DNA from: Paralvinella palmiformis
Taxonomy: Eukaryota; Annelida; Polychaeta; Terebellida; Alvinellidae
Direction of reading: 5' to 3'
DNA length: 64,000 nucleotides
Assembly: GCA_025642065.1 (NCBI GenBank)
Contig: JAODUP010000126.1
Location: forward strand, 33,501 to 97,500
Shown here piece after piece: positions 1-13,400 of the stretch. A model generated the notes under the pieces. That model was not told the DNA's origin and ran no database searches. It saw only the letters and a program-made list of their open reading frames with translations. Positions within the stretch are counted from its first letter, which is position 1. Every line of letters begins with the position of its first letter. Position numbers and translations under genes: made by a program.

Positions 1-1915
1 GCTTGAGGTTTTATAATCTGAACACCTACATATTGTGGTAAATGCACGAAAAGCTGCATAATGTAGACACGTGTAGAGCGAGTCTCTCTTTCTCTTACAA
101 AAGGTGAAGATTATATGATGTTAATGGGGTACGAGAGACAAAATACTCCACCTCTTTAATAAATTTTATAGGTTATTCTATTTCAGGATAGAATCCTCTG
201 TCGTGGTGGAGGAAAATAAGCTTAAATGAAGTTAAATGGCTGACTGTCTGGGAATATTTGTGATGAATTTGAATCGATTTTTCAGGAGATTCATAAAGTT
301 TTGATTTGATTTTAAAGTAAACATTGTGCGGATAAGCGTATATTATCTCACAAAAAATAGAACTCGTCCAGTATGTGTGTGTGTCCGCACGCGCGCTATA
401 TTGATGCTTCCTGGGTAGTTGACTCGGTAGGTTTTGGTATTTGTTTAAATATCTCATTATTTATGGTATTGATGATTCTCATTTTAGTCTTCTAGACTTT
501 TTTGTGTCAGATGGAAAATCTAAATATAATATTGACCTTTTTTTACTGTTTCTATACTAAAGTTCCTCTATATTTATATATATATGACTTAAGCATTAGA
601 CTTAATAACATTAACTTTGGTTGTTGTATAAATGGTATTATTTTAAACCATTTATTACATGTGCTGAGGATATCTTTACCATTATTGCTCTGTCACCTTC
701 TGCACTTTATAAATTATTGGCATATGCACCATCAGGTAGTTTTGCTCAAAGTAGTTTTATTAAAAATGTAATTAAAATAAAATTTGTGTTTAAAACATCA
801 GAATAAATTTAATCGATCCATTATAGTTTATTGTGATCAGATAGAAAAACGAGCCTATATCATTTGTACTTAGCTATAAATATCTGACAATTATTGTCAA
901 TGATAAGTTTGATGATGAAGAAGACATTATGAGTCATGTAAAATGTCTGTGTGCTGTAGGTAATATATATTAATCAAAAGTTAACCTTTTAAGTCATTTT
1001 CCGCAATAACAGTGGCAGTCATCTTTGGTGTGTTGATAACAAATTGGTTTACAAGAAATCTGTGGTGATATACAATAATCCTTTTTTTCACAAGCAATTT
1101 AGTATTAGAAAAGGCGTCAGTATATCAGTTATCTATGTTAATAACAATACCGACTCATTTTAGGTTTTGCTACATAAAGGTATTTACAGTTTTAATAATT
1201 TATTGTGCCTGAATCAGCATTAGGATAAAATGTACTCCATCTTTGACCTGTTATTTAGTATGTTTGATATTTATCATTGTATACATCAGTTCCACACACA
1301 CACACAATAACATGATTTAATGTATACACAAAAAATTGCGCATGATTGAGATAAATTAATAAAATTAGGTGCATTTTGGTATTTTAATAGTAAACAATAA
1401 CACAAATTTAGAATAGCATTACTTTTGATTTGATATAAATATGTTTAATAAATACCAAATTCAAAATGTCTATATCACCTTTTAGAGGAAATAAATAAAT
1501 AAAAATCCTCAAAATATATTCTCTTCATTTACACTGTAAACTTTCATTATGACTATATGTTTTGTTTTTTTGTGTTTTTAATACAATTAATGTCATCTCA
1601 ATTAAGAAACCAATGATTGGCCACCTAAAACTAGTGTTTTCTTCCATAACATGGCTCACAGCACAATAATTAGTACAAATCGTGGCCATATCTGTGTTAA
1701 CATAAATATCATATATAGTTTTATAAAACAAATCAATCATTTCTATTTCTGGTATATCATTATATTATACAGTCATTAAAATTTGTTCTAAATCACAATA
1801 TGATACACTATCTCTCTCTGTGTAAAAAAAAAAACTGCATTTGTAAGAATAATAGTAACGTTGGTTATAAATAAGATGTAAAAAATATCACTGAAGTGTA
1901 GCATATTTGTTGTAA
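1..1915. other. Intergenic / 3' flank of CCDC175
   Basis: AT-rich sequence without a recognisable gene. It lies downstream of the minus-strand CCDC175 stop, so the part next to 1915 must include that gene's 3' UTR. Reverse-strand ATTAAA- and AATAAA-like hexamers occur near 1577 and 1199, but neither can be chosen as the poly(A) signal from sequence alone. Open frames here are short, of low complexity and unlike any family I know. Confidence 0.6.
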
Positions 1916-4900
1916 TTAAGGTTGAGGAGTTGAAGGTGGTATTGGACTTAATACAGGATAGGAAATTGTAGATGGTACCACTGTATTAGATGATTTACTA
2001 TCATCATCATCATCTTGTAGAACCGTAACAGATTTGTTCTGTCCTAATTTATTGCTCAACACAACATCTGTCGCAGCGACTGTCTGATCATCTCGTTTGC
2101 TGGAAAGTTGTTTTGTTGGAGATTTGGCACTCCTTGGACTCCTTGGAGTATGGACGTTTGACTTTGCAGATGGATAACCTCTGGATGACTTTGCAGTTCT
2201 TCGACCTTTGCTCGATTCTGGATAAGATTAATAATTTAAATTAGATGTCTTTTATATTGAAACAGTTCCAGAATGTTGACATTTATAACACCATATTACA
2301 TTTGTCAGGGATGTGTGTGCTGGAATTCGTTACCTTTTGGTCTTCTCTTAGCCACATTGTCTAAAAATTCACCAAGTACGGTTAGTTCCTCATCTAATCT
2401 CATTGTGATGTTGGATATTGTTTGTTCACGCCTCTCGGTTGTGCTCAGTAGTTTACCCAAATCTTTAACTAATGCCTCATCTCTGGCAGCAAACATCTAG
2501 CAGACATCAGGCAATTAAAAGATATAAATAACATCACAGTTATCAGAAACCATTGTTAAAATGATCTCGTATAGAAATAAACATATGCAAAGCAGCAATT
2601 ACAATTGTGAGGGTAATTAAGAACTAAACTTGTTCGCTAAAAGCAAATTACTGAATAACAATTATCAATTACTATGTTACCTTCTGAATGTCATTATCCT
2701 TGTCCCATTCTATGGATAGAGAATCTACATTTAAAAAGAAAATGAACAAATTAATGATGTCCCATTGTATTATCCTTAATCCTGATCTTAAATAAGAAAA
2801 ACAAGTGTCACATGAAATAAACATTATGAGTAATTTTGAGCTTATTACTGAATGTTACTATTACACATTTACCCATGCTTACTGAAATAAATAATGTATC
2901 ATTTATTCCAAAGATGTAAATTCTACATCCGGAATACTTTACATAGAAGTACGCGATGCTTTTAACAAAGCATAAATGATGCTGGAAAGTAACTCTAGTT
3001 ACATGATTGATAAAGAAATTGTTAAAGTGGACTTACTATTAAATAATTAGAGCTACATTATCTGTATTTATTTAATTATGAAGTCATAACTGGTCAAGAA
3101 AATATCACTTCTTGTATAGTAACACATCAGTACTAAGAGAATATTTAATGTCAACAAAACTGTTGATGAACATTACAAAAATATCTAAATGTTATCAGTT
3201 GGTGTGGTCTGCTTTATGGATTTTTATCTCCACAGAAACCATAAACATAATTTTGAATGTGATTATAGAAAACATATTTATTAATGATCTGATTTTTAAA
3301 CTGACATTAAGGTGATATATTGTAATCATCATCATAGAATAAATATTAACTAAATGTGATAATTGGTAGTTAGTATATTCACATTTCATTAAGAACACAA
3401 TGCCATATAAATTATTTAAAATCCAGAATATCTTCATAATGTAGGGTACTGTTTCTAGTTCATAAACATTCTGCTTCTATATTAGCACATAAATAACTTA
3501 TTATAAATAATAAATATAATTACTTAAAACTGTCATTTATATAAAGTATAGATACATGTATATCACTAATACTTATCAACTTATAACAGTATGGAATATA
3601 TATATATCAACATTAGAAGAAAAAAGATCCAGTGAATATTAAAAATAGTATTTCAAAATGTAGTTATTAATACCTTGTCCATATAATTAAAACTTTAATT
3701 TGGTATCATTTAGGAATTTTTACCACATCCTTCAACAAACATATCTTATAGTTAACGATGATACTACACCTTTTAATGACTGAAGCTGAGACTCTAAGTT
3801 CTTGGAGAGCTGATCTGAATCAATGATTTCCTTTTCCAGAGATCTGATCCAGCTTTCAAAGTTTTGGTTTGACTGAAATTTCAGAAAAAGGATGTTCTGA
3901 TATTTGAAGAAAAAGAATTTAAAAGACTTGGATTTTTGAGTCAGAAATCCACGACTAAATTTGACATCTTTTAAACCAATGAAATGGAAACTTCGAACAA
4001 CAATAACCATCATGTTTTATGTAAATGAATTAATATGAGATTTCATCCAGACCTGTATAAAATTATGGTTTTCCTCCATGGCTGTTCTCAGCTTAGATCC
4101 TGTTGTATAAACTTGTTTCTCAATATCTGTCCTCTCAGTTGAGTATTCCTTCAGCTGTGCCATTGACTCGCTTCTCCTTGCTTCCAGCTGTGCCCTAAGT
4201 TTCTCCTGTGATGAAGAATGGGAATGTAATACCACCAGAAAATGGCAACATGATAAGGAACATTAGTCAATTTAATTTAAAACATTTATTATAACAATAA
4301 TAAATGACTTACTGTTGGAACAGAAAGTTTTCCAAGTTCTCTAGTAGCATGAGTCATGCCATCTTCTAGACCCGATTTCTTATTTTTTAAGGCTGCACAA
4401 ATTAATAAATATATGTGTAATATATATATATATATATATATATACACTGACATGCACACAACACACAGAGAGAGCGACTAAATCTTAAATAAAAAGCATT
4501 ATTTTCATCCCTAAATTTCACATTCTTACCAACTACGTGTTTTTTCAGTTTATCATATTCTTCAATCCTTTGTTCATAATACTCCTGTAACTCAACAAAT
4601 GATGGTGTTTTATCCAGTATTATGTCTTCTGTCTCCTTCAACTTTTCACTCATGGCAACAATATCCTCCTGGAGAGTAAAGTAATGCCACACAAAACTGT
4701 CAAACAATTCTCTATCAAACATTCTACTGATATGAAAACGAAGTGAGATTTGAGTGTAAACTAAAAGATGTGTATATTTCTGATACACCCATTCTTACCT
4801 CCATCTGCTTGATTTCACCTCGACGCTGTTCCTGATGGAAATCCAGATCAGTTCTAGAGGCCTCGAGCTGTTGTTCTAAATGCTTAATTGAAGCCTCATC

Positions 4901-7060
4901 ATCACGGATTTGCTGCTGAAGCCTAGTACCCTCCCGGATCAGATCATCATGCTGTTGTTTTCCTTGTTACATAAAACAACAAATACATTGTGGTGAACTA
5001 AATCAAGTTCAGATATATTATAAACAAACACTTCATCAAATACTTTATGAACAAATATAATGTATGTTTTTATGATATTATCTAAAAAATAACAACACGT
5101 GAATTTAATACGTAAAAACTGATGGTTAGCAATTAACTTGACACAAGTAAATATTCTAGACTTTAGGTGACAAAATTCATGTCCGCTTCACACATACACA
5201 CACACACACATATATATATATACACATACCTTCAATAATTTTTTTGTTTGTCTTAGTCATATATCTGTGTGTTTCTACTTTAAAATCATCAACCTCTTTC
5301 TGGACAGAGTCTCGCTTTCCCTGAAGTTCCATTCTAGTAATGACAAATAATAGGTCAGTCAGTGAGTGAGTATTTGGTTTAGAACCTACTCAGGTCATGT
5401 GTGGGACATAAAGCTGATTGGTAATTCCCTAAGTAAATGAAATCACCAGATGAAACATCCCACACAGGGTTGATATTTGAACTGTGACCTTGAAATTTGC
5501 AGTGCAACTGACTATACCCAACTTTGATGTGTGAGTTTTGCCAAAAGAGTTAGTTAATATAAAGGATGGTATCTAGATACAACGCAATACATTATACTCT
5601 CAGATACAAAGGTTTAATGTGAAATGCTGTTTTACAGCCACCTTTCTGCACATCGTTGGCTGCTATACAGACGTAGCTATGCCAGGATTTGAACTCTGGT
5701 GGTTTAGGACTGTGGCCAACCACCCTACCAGTCAGGCAAAAGAAATGTCCTCCAAATGTCAAATGCGATCACGACATAACTGATCAAATGATCATTTAGT
5801 ACAATATTTTGTCATCAAGTGATTGTCAAATTACATCAATCAGATGTTAAATTAGGTTAATCACTTATCTTTATCATAACTCGTGTTAAGACAACTCTTG
5901 TTAATAATAATAATACTGGCAATTAGCCAAGATGATACCCATTCTGTCCTAACAGAAACATTAGCTGTGCATCACTGACAATATGTTAGGATTTACCTTT
6001 CTTTCCTTTCCTTGGTCAGCTGTGCCCTCATCTCAGCAATCTGCTTCTGGAATGTGGCAACAATTGACCTGGAATTGTAAAGTTATTAAACTTATAATAT
6101 AGGAATAATAATATCTTCGAGAAAGGTTTATGAAAATGAAGAATCTTTCAAACAGAAGTATGTGAAACATATCTAAACGAGTTCAATTTACTCATTCATT
6201 TTACCATTGAAATGGTTCAATAATTAATTAATTAATAAACTTAAAATTAAAGGAACAACTTGAAATTTTATTATCTACCAATATAAATGACACAATGAAA
6301 AGGTTAACATAAATATATCAATAGGTTAACATTATATACATTTAAATAAGTATTTAACAGATGTAAGTAGTTTAATAAGAACTTTAAATCGGACTCACTA
6401 TCTTTGTCTTATTAAAGGCTAACAAGTGTATGTTTCATTCAGTAGATTTGAACACAATGATAAAAGTGAATTAAAGTCGGACAACTTTTATTAAAGTGTG
6501 CTAGATGTGATTTGCATGATTTTCAATAATTCAGTCATTCCCTGCCCATCACCATTAATTGCTTTCCAAAATCCATAATGAAATCTCGTTTTTGACATAA
6601 ACCAGACATACTATTGAAGTCTGGTTTTTGACATAAACCAGACATACTAATGAAGTCTGGTTTTTGACATAAACCAGACATACTAATGAAGTCTGGTTTT
6701 TGACATAAACCAGACATACTGGTCTAAAATCCCTTTCAGGATAAATATTTAATTGTATTTAAAATTTTTAATGTGTTTTTATTGTAAAGTAATTTTTTTT
6801 TTAGCTTTAGTTATCTTTTATTGTTAATTTATTTAATTCATGTCCTTCCATCATGATGTAGGTGACGTAGCTGAGTGACGTATAATGTCAGATGTAATGA
6901 TGTTCACTAAACTGTAATTTACACTAGTAATGAGGGGTAAAGGCAAAATTATGTAAAGCAGGGTATTACTGTACTTACGTTGACCAACAATTTTACGTAT
7001 CATCGCATATTATCCAAACTTGTTCAGGGTAACTATACTGAAATGGTGCAAAGCAGACTA

Positions 7061-7098
<38 letters not shown>

Positions 7099-7446
7099 AA
7101 TTTCTCATATCATTAAAAATAAACAGAGGTAGCAATGCCAAAAACAGGAACTAGTTTACCCAGGTATCTGACATTAATATGACAAAATATTAACTAAATA
7201 CACCCAATGTCACTGGATAGATAAATTATATCAAACACCATAATAAAGCTTGTATAAAGTAAATAAATAAATCATAACTTAATTGTGCAGCAATCTTGTA
7301 TATAAACATTCAAATGGATGTTTATATGTTTTACATTAAATAACACAAATATATAGAATACTATTATAAAAGGTTGGTGGTTGTATGTAAAACAACGACA
7401 TGAAATAATTAAGGAAACTATTATAGACAAGTCACAAACAGACAGC

Positions 7447-7477
<31 letters not shown>

Positions 7478-9223
7478 ATAAATTGATTATAAATGTAGGA
7501 CAAACTAATTAAGCCTATTGTTTACCATCTTGCAGCCTCATGAGCTGATACAGTTCCTTGAAATAGCTTCAGCAGTAATCTACCATTTGATTTAGGTAAA
7601 GTAACTAATATAATAAAAATCTGTAGTATCTGGTAGTATTTAGTTGTAGCTAATTATTGAATGATGATGTATTTGTAACAATTAAAGGCATGATGTTGAA
7701 TTAGAAGTGTGGAATGTAAACTTTGTGTATAACAAATACGATAGACAATTGGTAGGTATATTACACTTACAGCAACCTGAAGACGCAACAGTACATTTAT
7801 GAAATTTCTCATTGTTGAATAAAATCAAATTGAGACACATTTTAAATTACAGAGTGTACAGGTAACAAATACAGATGTAACAGTTAGTAAAGATATCTCT
7901 TTAATGATGTTAATACGGTGGCATACAGAATCAGCAATTAAAATGTAACAACATTGTAATCCAATTTTGTAGTTTAAAATTATTGAACACAAAAGTATGT
8001 ATTATTATTTACGATTTCAATGTCATACTTACTCATGTGTTTCGCTGAGTTCCTCGATACGTTGTTCCATGTCCATGTTTTCTTGCCTTAAACGAGCAGC
8101 ATCTTCTGCTTTTAGTGCTAATTCCTGCTTCAGTTCTTGCAATCTGTTACAAATGATGTTTACATAAATTATATACATATATTTATAGATTTTATTATGT
8201 AACACATCCATTCTTCTTCATCTTTTCACTTGTTTATAGCTATTGATGTATGGTGTTGTGGTCTATTAGAGTGCATCGCACAGCTCAATACTTCTGATGT
8301 CAGTACTTGAGGTTTTTGTGTTTGGATTACCTCACCCTTAGTCCATATCAGTCTAGCCTCTACCTCACCCTTAGTCCATATCAGTCTAGTCTCTACCTCA
8401 CCCTTAGTCCATATCAGTCTAGCCTCTACCTCACCGTTAGTCCATATCAGTCTAGTCTCTACCTCACCCTTCGTCCATATCAGTCTAGTCTCTACCTCAC
8501 CCTTAGTCCATATCAGTCTAGTCCCCCTACTACGCTGCACCCTATAGTCCATATCAGTCTAGCCTCTACCTCACCCTTAGTCCATATCAGTCTAGTCTCT
8601 ACCTCACCCGTAGTCCATATCAGTCTAGCCTCTACCTCACCGTTAGTCCATATCAGTCTAGTCTCTACCTCACCCTTCGTCCATATCAGTCTAGTCTCTA
8701 CCTCACCCTTAGTCCATATCAGTCTAGTCTCTACCTCACCCTTAGTCCATATCAGTCTAGCCTCTATCTCACTCATAGTCCATATCAGTCTAGCCTCTAC
8801 CTCACCGTTAGTCCATATCAGTCTAGTCTCTACCTCACCCTTCGTCCATATCAGTCTCTACCTCACCCTTAGTCCATATCAGTCTAGTCTCTACCTCACC
8901 CGTAGTCCATATCAGTCTAGTCTCTACCTCACCCATAGTCCATATCAGTCTAGTCTCTACCTCACCCTTCGTCCATATCAGTCTAGTCTCTACCTCACCC
9001 ATAGTCCATATCAGTCTAGTCTCTACCCATTGGCCAGTCCTGCTTGGGTGTCCCTAACAGAAGCCAAAGCTTCTGTTGACACAGCTCTCTGGGTGACTGA
9101 GACATACAACTATTACAAGCCACCCTCATCACATCAATCAATGGACTATGAAGGGCATATTAACATTAGCTTAAATAAACCTAAGTGGTTGTTGATATAA
9201 TTGCCAAATACTTATTTCTACTG

Positions 9224-9271
<48 letters not shown>

Positions 9272-10360
9272 TTATATGTGTGTGTGTGTAGTTATGTTAT
9301 TAATCAGAACTCACATAGCATTTTGTTCCTTTACTCTACCTTCATCTTCTCTTCTGATCTTTATCTTATCTATTAAAACTGTATGAGAAAGAAATGATAA
9401 TTCTATTTACTACCAACTTAACAACAATGGACAATGACAACAAGGAAACAATGGCCTGTATATATACATCCCCAGTGACAACAATAAAACAATGACATGT
9501 GTATACATCAGATATGGGGTCAATTCCACATCATGCCTATTTGGAATACCTACTCTGAATAGTTTATATTCCAAGTAGGATTGTTATGGAAGAAATATTT
9601 CTGAATAAAAAAATTAAATGGTAAATTAATTTGTGGATTTAATTCTTTTGTGGCAAACTTCAATTCCAAATTTAGCGATTACAATTCCATTTTTTTTAAA
9701 TAAGAAATTCCAACTCTGGAATTGGGTATCTGATTTCCAATTCCGGAATTGAATTGACACGATGTCTGGTGTACATGGACAATAACAACAACAAACAATG
9801 TCCATGTGCATGTATACACATGGACATTAACAACATCAACAACAACAATCAATGACATGTGTGTACACGTGGACAACAACAATCAATGACATGTGTGTAC
9901 ACGTGGACAACAACAATCAATGACATGTGTGTACACGTGGACAATAACAACAATACAATAAAGACATGGGTATACTGTACTTATGGAGTACAGAAACATA
10001 TGGAGCTAATACAAACAATTTCTGCAAAACATAACTATAAATATAATACATAAATACTTTTCTCCAGCTCTTTCTTCTGTTTTGATCCCTTTTTTATATT
10101 CTTCTCTTGTACTTTGATTTCTTTCTTCAGCTGAAATAATTTCAGTTTACATTCTGAGTAAATTCTTATCTTGTCATCATAACATTTAAAAATCTAATCA
10201 GTTTCTACCAAATATATTGAAGATTATTTAAAGAACGTTTGGTTAGCCTTCTGGATAAAAAGTGTCATCTGATAAAATAAGTGTCAGGATCAATAGCTAC
10301 ATCTATATAAAAGACTTGTCAGGTGTAAAAAGAAAAGAAATCTCTGTGGTATTTTTAATT

Positions 10361-10401
<41 letters not shown>

Positions 10402-13400
10402 TATAAAATTTGAATACAAAAATGTTAATTAAAAAGTATGCCTTTTATTTAAATCTATACAGCTCTATAAAACATAGTTGGAGTACTCTTATATTTGATT
10501 CTTGTCTAATTAAACAATTTATTATGCCAGTGTGTGTATGTGCATGATATGTTAACGAGTACCAGTAGTTCGACAAGCAGTTCCATTATTTTACTGTACA
10601 GTTGATTACAAATATATAGAAAATAAACAAAATGCATTATACATGATTGATCAATAGCTGATAGCCAAGAGTGATACAATGTTGAGTTTAGACAAACAGG
10701 GGGATGAGATACAGGGATATCAAAATTTAGACAAACAGGGGGATGAGATACAGGGATATCAAAATTTAGACAAACAGGGGGATGAGATACAGGGATATCA
10801 AAATTTAGACAAACAGGGGGATGAGATACAGGCATATCAAAATTTAGACAAACAGGGGGATGAGATACAGGGATATCAAAATTTAGACAAACAGGGGGAT
10901 GACATACAGGGATATCAAAATTTAGACAAACAGGGGGATGACATACAGGGATATCAAAATTTAGACAAACAGGGGGATGACATACAGGGATATCAAAATT
11001 TAGACAAACAGGGGGATGAGATACAGGGATATCAAAATTTAGACAAACAGGGGGATGACATACAGGGATATCAAAATTTAGACAAACAGGGGGATGAGAT
11101 ACAGGGATATCAAAATTTAGACAAACAGGGGGATGAGATACAGGGATATCAAAATTTAGACAAACAGGGGGATGACATACAGGGATATCAAAATTTAGAC
11201 AAACAGGGGGATGACATACAGGGATATCAAAATTTAGACAAACAGGGGGATGAGATACAGGGATATCAAAATTTAGACAAACAGGGGGATGACATACAGG
11301 GATATCAAAATTTAGACAAACAGGGGGATGAGATACAGGGATATCAAAATTTAGACAAACAGGGGGATGAGATACAGGGATATCAAAATTTAGACAAACA
11401 GGGGGATGAGATACAGGGATATCAAAATTTAGACAAACAGGGGGAGGAGATACAGGGATATCAAAATTTAGACAAACAGGGGGATGAGATACAGGGATAT
11501 CAAAATTTAGACAAACAGGGGGAGGAGATACAGGGATATCAAAATTTAGACAAACAGGGGGATGAGATACAGGGATATCAAAATTTAGACAAACAGGGGG
11601 ATGAGATACAGGGATATCAAAATTTAGACAAACAGGGGGATGAGATACAGGGATATCAAAATTTAGACAAACAGGGGGATGAGATACAGGGATATCAAAA
11701 TTTAGACAAACAGGGGGATGAGATACAGGGACTTCTGGCTAAAGCTGGGGAAAGTCAACGTCTCGTGTTCTGTCATTTGTTTAAAATATATTATAATAAT
11801 AACGTGGAAGGAGAGTTTCTCTGCTGGAGTTAACATTTGTTTATCAAAAACCTTTATATACTACAGTCTAACTTCACTTTAATGCCAACATCAGGACCTG
11901 GCTGAAAGTTGGCATTGTGGTGGGGGTGGCATTAGAGTGGGGGAGGGATATTCGGCAGATCGTCTTGGGGGCAGTTGTTGAATGGGTACAGCACATAATT
12001 GTGTACAATATACATGCATAATATTGTCAGGATAATAAAAGACCATATATAGTAATATCACTTTATTTAATCTATTGCTGATCACATGATCAAGACCATC
12101 ATGATCGCCACCTAATGATCTTGACAGATTGTCAATCAATTCACAGATTACCAGAAACATTTCACTGTCGGTGTATGGTGGTAATAGTAGAGGAGGGTAT
12201 TTATATTGCAATTTACGGTATTCGTATTGCCTAAGCATTGCCAGTGGCTGAATAATGGGGGGAGGGAATAAATGGGGGCATTGTCATGGCCGGAAATCAG
12301 GTCCTTGTCAAAAGTTGGTGGTAGGTGTGGTTGGGGGCTGTTCGCGAATGGCAGATGGTGAGGCTAGAGTATATATTTATTTACCACATAAAATACTTAC
12401 TTCTCTTGTACGATTATTTAGCTCTGCTTTCAGTGTCTTAAAAGCTGCTTCTTGATCTTCGAGTGCTTTATCTAACTCTGTTCTAGAACAAAAATGAAAT
12501 ATTTTAGACAGTAAGTAAAACATGGAACATCTACATAGCTGGCTGTCATAACAAAATAATTTTTATCAATAAGTAGAACTTACAGGATCTAGATTTTTAG
12601 CTCTCAAAACATCCTGAAGAAGCATTTAAACTGTACTTTAAGTGATAAATTATTGATAATGATGATTGATGTTTTACAGTCATGTTTGTGCATGTGGTAG
12701 GTTAAATGGGCCGAGTGACCTCCAAAGGTAAAATAGGAAAATCAAAGATGAAACATCCACACAGAGCTTCAATCTCAGATGGTAGTGATCTGTGATCCAA
12801 TGCACTATCAATTAGATCATGCAGGTATATTGCTCAATGTCAAGGAAACTATGTTTCTGGCTAACCCTTTCTCTTTCAGTTCTTCATTTTGTCTGGTTTC
12901 TCGCTCAAGACGTTTCACCAACATTTTCTCCTGAGTCTCCATCCTTGCCTTTGATGCTTCAAACCTTCGAATACTCTGTTATGAAGAATATTAATATTAT
13001 GAAGAGAAAAAAGTAATGTCATTATTATGCTACATAATTAAAAACAATAACAATAGTATTTTTTCACCTATTGTATTAATTGATTCCAATATTACTTTTG
13101 GTTATCTATTGTTCAGTGTTTAAAACATAATGAAAATATTAAATATATAGAACAAGTGAACTACTTATTATTAATATAAGGATATGACAGTACAAGTGTA
13201 AGTACTATATATACACAGCATTGTGAGTATTAGACCACCATACATTTAGGCTGTGTGCTATTTCATAACCTGCCAGACATGTGCTTTAAATTAGTTTATT
13301 TCAGTCTTCCCACAACATACTGGCCATTATTCTCTAGACTGCATCATCCAACAAATAATCAAATTATAATCAATTAAAGATGAGTAAATGTTTTTGTTTA

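Noticed and set aside
173..457. 94-codon minus-strand frame at the left edge
   Set aside because: Includes a GT microsatellite-derived stretch and shows no family resemblance or splice signals.
8307..9200. 297-codon plus-strand frame as a repetitive protein gene
   Set aside because: It lies in a CCDC175 intron inside a dispersed element. The frame is open because the 33-bp period is divisible by three, and the minus strand is open too.
6587..11731. Tandem 33-39 bp repeats as a CRISPR array
   Set aside because: Units are directly adjacent with no unique spacers, the genome is clearly eukaryotic, and no cas genes are present.
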